This document shows, one piece after another, positions 55,375-64,000 of a stretch of 64,000 bases of DNA. The notes beneath the pieces are model-generated. The model did no database searches, was not told the DNA's origin, and saw nothing but the letters and a program-made list of their open reading frames with translations. The DNA is from Mycolicibacterium senegalense (GTDB lineage Bacteria > Actinomycetota > Actinomycetes > Mycobacteriales > Mycobacteriaceae): the NCBI RefSeq assembly GCF_019645875.1, contig NZ_CP081000.1, positions 3,596,001 to 3,660,000 on the forward strand. Direction: 5' to 3'. Both the position numbers and the translations under genes were made by a program. How positions within the stretch are numbered: position 1 is the first letter of the stretch; the number at the start of each line of letters is the position of its first letter.

Positions 55375-56004
55375 ATGATCACCGCGATCGGAAAGCGCCG
55401 AGTCGACGTGCTGAGCACGTTGAAGGCCTCGGCCACGCCGATGACCACCGCGCAGATCGCCGCCCGACTCGAAGTTCACACCAACACCGTGCGGTTTCAC
55501 CTCGAGCACCTGGAGGAAAACGGTCAGGTCGAACGTGTCGAACCTCACCACCGCGGCCCGGGGCGGCCCCCGCAGCTCTACCGAGCGGTGCGCCGCATGG
55601 ACCCGGCCGGACCCACCGACTACCGGCTGTTGGCCGAGATCCTGGCGAGCGGGCTGGCCGCCGAGGACGACCCCGCAGCCAAGGCCCGCGAGATGGGCCG
55701 AGCTTGGGGACGCACGATGTCGCCGCGGACGGCGGACTCCCCCGACTCGGCTGTCGATGCCCTGGTGCAACTGCTCGACGACATCGGCTTCGCTCCTGAG
55801 CCGCCGGCGGATGACCGAGTTCTGTTGCGCCACTGCCCTTTTTCCGAACTGGCTCAAGCTCGCCCATCTGTTGTGTGCCCGGTCCATCTGGGCCTGATGC
55901 AGGGAGCGCTGGAGGCTTGGCAGGCACCCGTCGACGTGGAGCGGCTTGACGCATTCGTCGAGCCGGATCTGTGCGTGGCCCATCTGGGTCCGAAAGGAGA
56001 TTGA
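55375..56004 (+). CDS. HTH regulator with a three-Cys (SufR-like, Fe-S-type) C-terminus
   Basis: 209 residues. An N-terminal winged HTH (TAQIAARLEVHTNTVRFHLEHLEENGQVE) is followed by a basic loop (RGPGRPP) and a C-terminal domain with Cys154, Cys168 and Cys200. The spacing (14 and 32) resembles the Fe-S ligands of SufR. Its position opposite a haemoglobin suggests sensing NO or oxidants. It is coupled to the following membrane protein (TGATG overlap). Confidence 0.82.
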   Translation: MITAIGKRRVDVLSTLKASATPMTTAQIAARLEVHTNTVRFHLEHLEENGQVERVEPHHRGPGRPPQLYRAVRRMDPAGPTDYRLLAEILASGLAAEDDPAAKAREMGRAWGRTMSPRTADSPDSAVDALVQLLDDIGFAPEPPADDRVLLRHCPFSELAQARPSVVCPVHLGLMQGALEAWQAPVDVERLDAFVEPDLCVAHLGPKGD

Positions 56005-56444
56005 TGATGAATGCCGGTCTGGCCGTCGCAGTCGCGGTCGCCTTCTGCTGGCTGGGCATGGTGCTGGCGATCTCGTTCATCGAGGCCCCGCTGAAGTTCC
56101 GGGCGCCCGGCGTGACGCTACAGATCGGACTCGGCATCGGGCGCAAGGTTTTCCGCGCGCTGAACTCGGTCGAATCCGTCTTTGCCGTGATCGTTCTCGT
56201 GATCCTGATGGTCCAGCGCCCGTCGACTGCCATCATCGCGGCCTTCGCCGTGGCTGTGGCGGCGCTGGCCGTGCAACTGATTGCCGTGCGACCCAAGCTG
56301 ACTCAGCGCTCCGACGCCGTGCTGGCCGCCGCCCCGGGCGACGAGGCCGCGGGCCGCTCCCGGGCGCACTACTACTACGTGGGCTTCGAGCTCATCAAAG
56401 TCATCGCTCTGCTCACCGGCGGTGTCCTGCTACTGGCCGGCTGA
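56004..56444 (+). CDS. Four-helix membrane protein coupled to the HTH regulator
   Basis: 146 residues with four hydrophobic helices: LAVAVAVAFCWLGMVLAISFI, VESVFAVIVLVILMV, AIIAAFAVAVAALAVQLIAV and FELIKVIALLTGGVLLLAG. Conserved-looking polar residues lie in FIEAPLKFRAPGV and GRKVFRALNSVE; the layout recalls DUF4149-type proteins, but I do not claim the family. AAAGGAG precedes the paired ATGs at 56004/56007. It may act with the regulator and globin. Confidence 0.65.
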   Translation: MMNAGLAVAVAVAFCWLGMVLAISFIEAPLKFRAPGVTLQIGLGIGRKVFRALNSVESVFAVIVLVILMVQRPSTAIIAAFAVAVAALAVQLIAVRPKLTQRSDAVLAAAPGDEAAGRSRAHYYYVGFELIKVIALLTGGVLLLAG

Positions 56445-57107
56445 CTCCAGGCTCGGTGTCTTGACCTGAACCACAAGGCCGTTCGCATACGGCCGGCGGG
56501 GGTCACGTGGACTCGGCTCGGGAAGAATCAGCCGCCAACCCTGGTTCGGGTCCTTGTCCTCGGCCACCAGAAATCCACCCCGCGCGCCCGGGCCGGCGAA
56601 TTCGTCGGCACTGCGAATCCGGCCGTCCGAGAACAGGTCCCCGGCCTGCGCACGTGCTGCCGGATCCGCGGCCAGCCGGCCGAGCCACGAGACCGTCGCA
56701 TCGTGCACATAAGCTGCCTGCGCGTCGGATAACCGCGCGTCGATCAGGATTACGGTCTTGGTATCCGGAAAACCGGCCGGGTAGACATCACACAACACGC
56801 CGCCGCGCAGCACCCGGTCGTAGAAGCGACGCATCAGCATGGCCGGCATGATCTTGGTGCCGCCGAACAAGAACACGAACCACACCGCCGCGAGCACTGT
56901 GAACACAACCATGTTCTGGTGACCGCGGGTGACTACGGCATAAGCGATCACCATCAGCAGGTAAACGGCCCCGACCGCCATCATCGTCACGAACACACGG
57001 ATCACGTACGGGTACTCCACTGCCCGCTTCGCCTCGTCCACCGAGTTGAGCGGAGGAACCGGACGACGTCGCTCGAATGGCACCTGAGGTGCGGGGCGGC
57101 TCACCAA
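56430..57107 (-). CDS. Two-helix membrane protein with a soluble C-terminal domain
   Basis: 225 residues: a cytoplasmic N-terminus (VPPLNSVDEAKRAVEYPYVIR), two helices (VFVTMMAVGAVYLLMVIAYAVV; VVFTVLAAVWFVFLF) and a C-terminal domain of about 130 residues (VILIDARLSDAQAAYVHDATVSWLGRLAADP). I do not recognise the family. It converges with the previous gene (15-base overlap) and sits downstream of rnj on the same strand. Confidence 0.65.
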   Translation of the reverse strand: MVSRPAPQVPFERRRPVPPLNSVDEAKRAVEYPYVIRVFVTMMAVGAVYLLMVIAYAVVTRGHQNMVVFTVLAAVWFVFLFGGTKIMPAMLMRRFYDRVLRGGVLCDVYPAGFPDTKTVILIDARLSDAQAAYVHDATVSWLGRLAADPAARAQAGDLFSDGRIRSADEFAGPGARGGFLVAEDKDPNQGWRLILPEPSPRDPRRPYANGLVVQVKTPSLESAGQ

Positions 57108-57151
57108 CCCAATTTAACGGCTTGAGTAGCGGGCTCGATGCACCAATTCGG

Positions 57152-58827
57152 CTAGATCTCGATGACGGTGGGGACGATCATCGGCTGACGCCGGTAGGTT
57201 TCACCGACCCACTTGCCCACCGTGCGCCGCACGGCCTGGGCGATCCGGGTCGGGTCCGTGATGTTGTCAGCGGCAAGGCTTTCCAATTCACGCTCGACGT
57301 TGCGGGCCACCGGCTCCAGCGCTTTCGGATCCTCGGAGAACCCGCGGGAATGCAGATGCGCGGGCGCGGCCGGCTTTCCGGTCTCGCGGTGGATCACCAC
57401 CGTCACCGCCACGAAACCCGACGACAGGATCAGGCGTTCACCGAGCGTGGCGTCACCGACGTCGCCGGTGATCAATCCGTCGACGAACATCTTGCCGACG
57501 GTCACCGCACCGGAGATCGAGGCCTTGCCGGCGACGAGGTCCACACTCACGCCGTTCTCCGCCAGCACGATGTTCTCCTGCGGCACCCCGGTGCTCGCGG
57601 CCAGCGCCGCATTGGCGCGCATGTGCCGCCAGGTGCCGTGCACCGGCATCACGTTGCGGGGCCGCACCCCGTTGTAGAGGAACAGCAACTCACCCGCGTA
57701 GGCGTGGCCGGAAACATGTACGCGCGCTTGGGCATTGGTGACCACGCGGGCGCCGATCTTGGCCAGTGCGTCGATGACGCCGTAGACCGCCTCCTCGTTG
57801 CCCGGGATCAGCGACGAGGACAGGATGATCAGATCGCCCGCGGTCAGCGTGATGCTGCGGTGCTCGCCGCGCGACATCCGGGACAGCGCGGCCATCGGCT
57901 CACCCTGTGTGCCGGTGGTGATCAGCACGACCTTCTCGGGGGGCATCATCTCGGCCGCGCCGATGTCGAGGATGTCGGCGTCAGTCACCCGCAGGTAGCC
58001 CAGCTCACGGGCAATGCCCATGTTGCGCACCATCGAACGTCCGACGAAGGAGACCCGGCGCCCCAGCGCTACCGCGGCATCGATGATCTGTTGCACGCGA
58101 TCGACGTTGGACGCGAAGCAGGCGACGATCACGCGGCCCTCGGCCCCACGGATCAGCCGGTGCAGCGTCGGGCCGACCTCACTCTCGGACGGGCTGACAC
58201 CCGGGTGTTCGGAATTGGTCGAATCACACAGGAACAGGTCCACGCCGGCGTCGCCAAGGCGCGACATGCCCGGCAGATCGGTCGGGCGGCCGTCGAGCGG
58301 CTGCTGGTCGAGCTTGATGTCGCCGGTGTGCAGGACGGTGCCTGCGCCCGTGTGGATCGCGACGGCCAGGCACCCCGGGATCGAGTGGTTGACAGCGAAG
58401 TACTCGCACTCGAAGACACCGTGCTGACTGCTCTGCCGCTCGGCGACCTCCACACACACCGGCTTGATCCGGTGCTCGCGGCACTTCTCGCGGATCAGCG
58501 CGATGGTGAATTTCGAGCCGACCACCGGGATATCCGGCCGCAGCTTGAGCAGAAACGGAATCGCGCCGATGTGGTCCTCGTGGGCGTGCGTGACGACGAG
58601 TGCCTCGACATCGTCGAGCCGGTGCTCGACGTGACGCAGATCCGGAAGGATCAGGTCGACCCCGGGCTCGTCGTGGCCGGGGAACAGCACCCCGCAGTCA
58701 ACGATGAGCAGTCGGCCCAGATGTTCGAAGACCGTCATGTTGCGGCCGATTTCGCTGATTCCGCCCAGGGCGGTAACTCGCAGACCGCCGGGGGCCAGTG
58801 GCTTGGGGGGTGCGAGTTCGGTGCTCA

Positions 58828-58828
<1 letters not shown>
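57152..58828 (-). CDS. rnj: Ribonuclease J
   Basis: A metallo-beta-lactamase/beta-CASP nuclease of 558 residues that matures and degrades RNA with endo- and 5'-exonuclease action. The zinc-binding HAHEDHIGA motif and the beta-CASP segment are clear. It starts with GTG at 58828, sharing one base with the dapA TAG, so the two are coupled. It corresponds to Rv2752c. Confidence 0.94.
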
Positions 58829-59739
<911 letters not shown>

Positions 59740-59788
59740 TTACCCTGGACCTATCGGACCTCTGTCGCCGTATTGACCGCCGACTCCG

Positions 59789-60541
59789 TCAAGCCTCCGT
59801 CGCCAAAGGAGAGGTTGCCACCTCACTACCGTCCGCCAACGTCGAAATCTCGAAATCGGAGAACACCGCCGGAGCCGCCTCGACGAGTTCTCGCAGGCAG
59901 GCGATCGCCAGCCTGCGGATCTCCACGTCGGCGTGTTCGCTGGCGCGCATCGCGATGAAATGACGCCAGGCGCGATAATTGCCGCTGACCACGATGCGGG
60001 TCTCGGTGGCGTTCGGCAGCACCGCCCGGGCGGCCTGTCTGGCCTGCTTACGCCGCAGAACGGCGTTGGATTGGTCCGCGAACTTCGCTTCCAGCCGGCC
60101 CAGCAGTTCGGTGTAGGTGGCCCGGCTGGCGTCGGCGGCCGCGGTGAAGATCTCCACCAGCTCGGGGTCGTCCTCGAATCCGGGCGGGACCACCACCTCG
60201 GCGTCGTTCTCCGGCACGTAGCGCTGCGAGAGCTGCGAGTAGGAGAAATGCCGGTGCCGGATCAACTCGTGGGTCGCCGACCGGGAGATCCCGGTGATGT
60301 AGAAGCTGACGCTCGCATGCTCGAGGACCGAGAAGTGTCCGACGTCGATAATGTGGCGGATGTAGCTCGCGTTGGTCGCTGTCCTGGGGTTGGGCTTCGA
60401 CCAGCTCTGGTAGCAAGCCCGGCCGGCGAACTCGGTGAGCGCGGGACCGCCCTCGGCATCAGTGCTCCACGGCACGTCAGATGGTGCCTGAAATTCCGTC
60501 TTGGCGATCAGCTGCACGCGCAGCGGCGCGATCTCGGCCAC
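59789..60541 (-). CDS. thyX: Flavin-dependent thymidylate synthase ThyX
   Basis: 250 residues, an FAD enzyme making dTMP. The signature RHRxxSxxxxSQRY is seen as [14 protein letters not shown]. It corresponds to Rv2754c and marks the end of the conserved core; everything beyond it in this window is accessory. In M. tuberculosis the next genes are hsdS and hsdM. Confidence 0.95.
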   Translation of the reverse strand: MAEIAPLRVQLIAKTEFQAPSDVPWSTDAEGGPALTEFAGRACYQSWSKPNPRTATNASYIRHIIDVGHFSVLEHASVSFYITGISRSATHELIRHRHFSYSQLSQRYVPENDAEVVVPPGFEDDPELVEIFTAAADASRATYTELLGRLEAKFADQSNAVLRRKQARQAARAVLPNATETRIVVSGNYRAWRHFIAMRASEHADVEIRRLAIACLRELVEAAPAVFSDFEISTLADGSEVATSPLATEA

Positions 60542-60679
60542 CCGCCCACCCTACTGTCGGGCGCGTTGCGGCGGCTCAGCAGCGCGCCGACTTCTACCCC
60601 AAGGCTGTTGAACGGCGGATTTACGACCACGCGGTAGAAATCGACCGGACGTGATCACGCCCGCTCCTAGACTCGCCTG

Positions 60680-61550
60680 ATGCTGATCGGTGTGGTCGCC
60701 GCACTCGTCGCGTGCATCGGATACGGCACCGCCTCGGTCCTTCAGTCGTACGCCGCGAGCCGGTCCGTCGCGGCAGCAGGCGCCACCGCGGACAGCGGTC
60801 CCACCTTGCGCTCGACAATCACCGCCATGCTCGCGCCCATCTTCATCGCGGGCATGGCGCTGGATCTTCTCGGCTTTGCCGGCAGCCTGGTCTCAGCCCG
60901 GTTGATCCCACTGTTCCTCTCGCAGACGATCATCAGTGCCAACCTCGTGGTGACCGCGGTGTTGAGCATCTTCGTTCTTCACGTTCGGCTGCATCGGCGC
61001 GACTGGACGGCGATCGCCATAGTTCTTGCGGCGCTGTGCATCCTGGGTGCGACCGCAGGGCATCTGGGCGAACGCGATGCGGGTGCGGGCCTGCATTGGG
61101 GGGGTCCTCGTGGTGTCGGCGATCACCCTGGGCCTGGGCGCCGCACTGGTCCGGCTGCTCGGAAAAAACGCCGCAGTGCCTGCGGGCCTGATCGCCGGGG
61201 TCCTCTACGGCGCCATGGCGGTTGCGGTGCGCGTCGTCGATGGTCTCGAACCGCTGAACGTGGGTGTGTTCATCGCCGACCCGGCGCTGTGGGCCATCCT
61301 GGTCGCCGGCCTGGGCGGGTTCTATCTGTTCACCGTGGCACTGCAGGTGGGGTCGGTGAACGGTGTGGCCGCGGCACTGGTAGTCGGCGAAACCGTGGTT
61401 CCGGGCATCGTCGGTGTGGTGCTGTTGGGCGATGTCTCGCGGCCGGGTGACGGCTGGCTCGTGGTGATCGCCTTCATCGCGGCCGTCGCCGGAGCGGTCG
61501 CGCTGTCCTTCTCCAGCGCTGCCGAATACGAGCGGGCCCAAACTTCCTGA
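60680..61550 (+). pseudogene. DMT/EamA-like membrane protein, frameshifted at a G7 tract
   Basis: Two overlapping frames give one membrane protein: MLIGVVAALVACIGYGTASVLQSYAAS up to GERDAGAGLHWG, then GVLVVSAITLGLGAALVRLLG to the stop at 61550. The switch falls at seven G (61098-61104); six G would restore one open frame of about 289 residues with about nine helices, in two repeated halves as in drug/metabolite transporters. TAGACT lies 6 bases before the ATG, so the mRNA is probably leaderless. A sequencing error, a true loss or slippage cannot be told apart here. Confidence 0.75.
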
Positions 61551-61685
61551 GAGGGCAGTCCGCGCGAGCTCTATGGAATGGTGCGCTCGGATCGAATTCA
61601 CCGTCGCATCGAAAGACGCGTTAGCCCCGGTACAAGTACTGAAGTAGTCTCACGATCAGCGTGTTTAGCCGATGGGGGGATTGGC

Positions 61686-61967
61686 ATGGCAACTGAACTG
61701 AGCGTGAACTCTGACGGCCTGCGGGTCGCGGCTGCCAGCAGTGAAACCGCCGCCGCGGCCGCACTGGCCGGAACTGAAACCCTCAGCCCGACATCCCCAC
61801 ATCCCAGCGGCGCCGGAGTCGATGCGATCAACACCGCGCTCGCCTCGCTGCGCGCGCGTCAGGCCAACCGGATCTCCGATCAGGCAAACGATCTGAACAC
61901 CAGTGGCATCCACTACGACACCACCGACTCCGACGCTGCCGGCGCCGTCAACGTTCTGAGTATCTGA
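61686..61967 (+). CDS. Small EspC-like type VII secretion protein
   Basis: 93 residues, Ala-rich and helical: ELSVNSDGLRVAAASSETAAAAAL, then INTALASLRARQANRISDQANDL and a C-terminal YDTTDSDAAGAV. Tyr77-x3-Asp81 gives the YxxxD type VII export motif, and the layout fits the EspC/ESX-target family (PF10824 type). It ends 5 bases before the GTG of the toxin gene, so it is probably its secretion partner. Confidence 0.75.
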   Translation: MATELSVNSDGLRVAAASSETAAAAALAGTETLSPTSPHPSGAGVDAINTALASLRARQANRISDQANDLNTSGIHYDTTDSDAAGAVNVLSI

Positions 61968-61972
61968 AAACC

Positions 61973-63392
61973 GTGCCCACCACCGCGACGGCAGGAGCGC
62001 TGCCGTCCAAATCACAGATCCTCGAGTGGGACACACCTCCTATCTGGACACCGCAGCCTCGGCGTGGCGGCAAGCGGCCACCGCATCCGAGAACCTGTTC
62101 AATGAGCACCGTCAGAACATCTCCTCACCCGGTGGCACAACGTGGGAGGGCGACGCCAAAGACGCTGCGCTAGATCGAGTGACCGCGGACGTCGCCGTCG
62201 TCGGCCGACAGAGCAGTGTGTTGCGCGAGGCGGCTGATCTCGCCAATAACGGTCATCACGACATCAACATCGCGCAGTCCGAGGCGATTGCTGCAATAAC
62301 GGCCGCCGAGGACGACGACTTCAGTGTCGGTGAAGACTTGTCCGTGACCGACACCAAACGCGTGGATGTGTTCGCCATGCGTGCCCGGCAGGCATCGGCG
62401 AATGAGCACGCCGAGGACATCCGCTGGTATGCCGACCGGCTCGTGCAGGCTGATACCCACGTCGGGCAGCGCCTACAGGCGAAAGCCATTGAGCTGGAAC
62501 GGATGAAGTTTGACGGTGAACGAAGTGAGGGAAAGGAGCCTGACAGCCCGTCCGGCTATGTGCGGCTTGTCGACAACACAGTCCGACACGACGCCGAGGA
62601 CAAGTCAGGCGACGGCAAGCCTAAGGTCCCCGCTCCGGCGCCAGGGCAGATCGGTCCGTTCGCAGTACCTAAATCCGTCGAGGACGCGGCAGAAAAACCC
62701 GAAGCCAAGCCTCCTGCAGCAGCAGGGGGGGCGAGGTCGCGGCAGCGCGCGGCCTACTTGACGAAGCGGTCCGCACGGGCGCCCCGCACGAGGTGCTCCA
62801 CACACCGCCTTCGCACGAAGCGATCGATAGCGCCGGCCCAGGTATAAACCACCATCCACCGATATCCTTGGACCACCCGGCAGTCACCAATCATTCTGCC
62901 GAGCCCTTCGGGGACTCACCTACGCCGACCGATCCGCTTCCCGACTTGTTGCCATTGCCGGATACAGGTCCATATCCCCTGCCGGATCCGGCGCAACTAG
63001 CGACACCCCCTGATGGCGCAACATTCTGGGCCGGACGAAACGTAGACGGGATGGGTATAGGTCCGATCTCAGCGGGGGGCACCGGCGCGGCGGATTTCAT
63101 AGCGGGTGGTCATAGTGCGACTACTTTGGAAGGCCTGCTAGAAGCAAATGGAATACAACCGCCGAAATGGAGCCCCAACGATACCCATGCCGAGAACTGG
63201 TGGTCGGCCGTATCGCAAATGTATGCCGAAAATTCCTCGGGAGAGGTGCGAGCCGTCATCGGCTCGAACCTGCGTCCCGGAAACGTTTGGGAGAACGTTG
63301 AGCTTCCCCGAGTTATGGACAACCCCAATATCACAAGAATAATTGTGATTGACCCCGACACGGGAATTGAAACTACAGTATTTCAACGTTAG
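61973..63392 (+). pseudogene. WXG-type polymorphic toxin with ADP-ribosyl-cyclase-like C-terminus; two frameshifts
   Basis: Three frames join into one protein of about 470 residues. The first starts GTG at 61973 (SKSQILEWDT) and switches near 62030, where one base appears missing, to SYLDTAASAWRQAA with a W-E-G turn at 62143-62151. The second switch is at seven G (62725-62731; eight would restore the frame) to GEVAAARGLLDEAVRTGAPHEVLH. A Pro-rich linker precedes a toxin domain from about 63010. That domain has FWAGR (Trp at 63027), TLE (Glu at 63129), WW..VS (63198-63213) and VELP (Glu at 63300), the residue pattern of CD38-type ADP-ribosyl cyclases/NAD glycohydrolases. The 3' part is AT-richer than the core genes. 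Confidence 0.7.
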
Positions 63393-63399
63393 GATAAAA

Positions 63400-63690
63400 G
63401 TGGATCCAAACCTGCTTAACCAAGCGATAGTTCTCAGCATTTCTGATTCAGCCATACCCAGAGTGGACCGACAGAAACTAATCGATCACTTCGGGGAAGA
63501 GGGAAACGCAATTGCCGATCGAGTTCTGGAGATCGTCAAGGAAGCGGTTGCCATGCCAATCGACTGGGGCACCATGACCCTAGCCCAGGGCGTCAACGAC
63601 ATCATGGCCAGATTCAGCGAGCGATACCCTGAACTATCGGCTGAGGCCCTGCAGGAGATTGGCCGGTGCGTCGGCTGGCAATGGCGCTGA
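63400..63690 (+). CDS. Putative immunity protein for the NADase-like toxin
   Basis: 96 residues from GTG at 63400, with AGGAT as ribosome site, 7 bases after the toxin stop. It is helical with an acidic bias: VDPNLLNQAIVLSISDS, DHFGEEGNAIADRVLEIVKEAV, FSERYPELSAEALQEIG. I recognise no family. The immunity role is inferred from position, small size and matching low GC; toxin-immunity pairs are normally arranged this way. Confidence 0.6.
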   Translation: MDPNLLNQAIVLSISDSAIPRVDRQKLIDHFGEEGNAIADRVLEIVKEAVAMPIDWGTMTLAQGVNDIMARFSERYPELSAEALQEIGRCVGWQWR

Positions 63691-63843
63691 CAGGCCACCT
63701 TATCGTCATTATCTGTCGACCCGTCGAGCCGGGACTGACGGGCGTCACCGTCACTATCGGCGATAGCCGACCTTGATCGACTGCCGCTCGGTCGGATACA
63801 AAACCGTGAGCACATGAGTTCGGTCCGAATTAGGTCACGTCGA

Positions 63844-64000
63844 TCATTTCTGTTCCCCGTCCAGTTTTCGTTGCACGGCTTCCGCATACTGCGGTGCCAG
63901 CGCCTCCATCTGGTCAATGGCCTCCGTGATGGCAGCAGGCTGCTTGTCGGGCGGGTACTTGTATTTCACCAGCAGACGCTTGATCGACGACCGCAGCTTG
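63844..64000 (-). CDS. hsdR: Type I restriction enzyme HsdR, C-terminal end (partial)
   Basis: The window edge cuts a minus-strand gene. The last 51 residues are visible: KLRSSIKRLLVKYKYPPDKQ, then AAITEAIDQMEALAPQYAEAVQRKLDGEQK and a TGA at 63844-63846. This matches the C-terminal helical end of HsdR motor subunits (RLLRKYxYPPDKQ pattern). M. tuberculosis also has hsd genes beside thyX. The 153-base gap to the immunity gene shows nothing recognisable. Confidence 0.75.
   Translation of the reverse strand, partial: KLRSSIKRLLVKYKYPPDKQPAAITEAIDQMEALAPQYAEAVQRKLDGEQK

Noticed and set aside
63009..63392. Deaminase or TNT (DUF4237) identity for the toxin domain
   Set aside because: There is no Cys for a CxxC zinc site and none of the TNT sequence pattern; the residue order fits ADP-ribosyl cyclases better.

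Overview
This is a high-GC actinobacterial chromosome segment. Gene content and order identify it as a mycobacterium, most likely a fast-growing Mycolicibacterium-type species. The gene order follows two blocks known from M. tuberculosis. The first, at about 1-6 kb, matches Rv1425-Rv1428c: a WS/DGAT acyltransferase, fadD12, a lipO-type esterase and an SDR. The second, from about 10.6 kb to 60.5 kb, matches Rv2707-Rv2754c: yihY/BrkB, sigB, ideR, sthA, nrdR, chiZ-lexA, fadE20, hflX, dapF, miaA, miaB, recX-recA, clgR-pspA-pspM, pgsA, argA, ftsK, a mycofactocin-type SDR operon, rnj, dapA and thyX. Nearly every base is coding. Many start/stop codons overlap by 1-4 bases, and no rRNA, tRNA, CRISPR array or insertion sequence was seen.

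Layout. 1-6.8 kb: lipid and fatty-acid genes, ending in SDR dehydrogenases. 6.8-9.8 kb: an accessory redox unit (zinc-type dehydrogenase, LLM flavin oxidoreductase, TetR regulator). 10-22.9 kb: stress and metal control (sigB with a sigma-E/H-type promoter, ideR, sthA, nrdR, and the divergent SOS pair chiZ-lexA with several LexA-box-like sites). 23-32 kb: a large LGFP-repeat envelope protein, fadE20, a BisC-like molybdoenzyme, a PE-PPE-domain hydrolase and hflX. 32-42 kb: dapF, miaA, miaB and a gluABCD-type amino-acid ABC transporter that is absent at this position in M. tuberculosis. 42-50 kb: recX-recA with two DNA-damage control elements, then ephG, the Psp envelope-stress operon, cinA-type pncC, pgsA and argA. 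50-60.5 kb: ftsK, a monooxygenase/SDR/methyltransferase operon, a truncated haemoglobin facing a Cys-containing HTH regulator across a strong palindrome, rnj-dapA and thyX.

The last 3.5 kb, downstream of thyX, is the accessory and most novel part. After a DMT-type membrane gene broken at a run of seven G comes a three-gene type VII secretion cassette. It holds a small EspC-like protein, a WXG-type polymorphic toxin and a small AT-richer putative immunity gene. The toxin reading frame is broken in two places. Its C-terminal domain carries the residue pattern of the CD38/ADP-ribosyl-cyclase (NAD+-consuming) fold. The window then runs into the C-terminus of a type I restriction enzyme HsdR on the minus strand. 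In M. tuberculosis hsdS and hsdM also lie next to thyX, so this looks like a conserved defence/competition hotspot.

All family assignments come from reading the translated sequence and recalled synteny. No database search was run.
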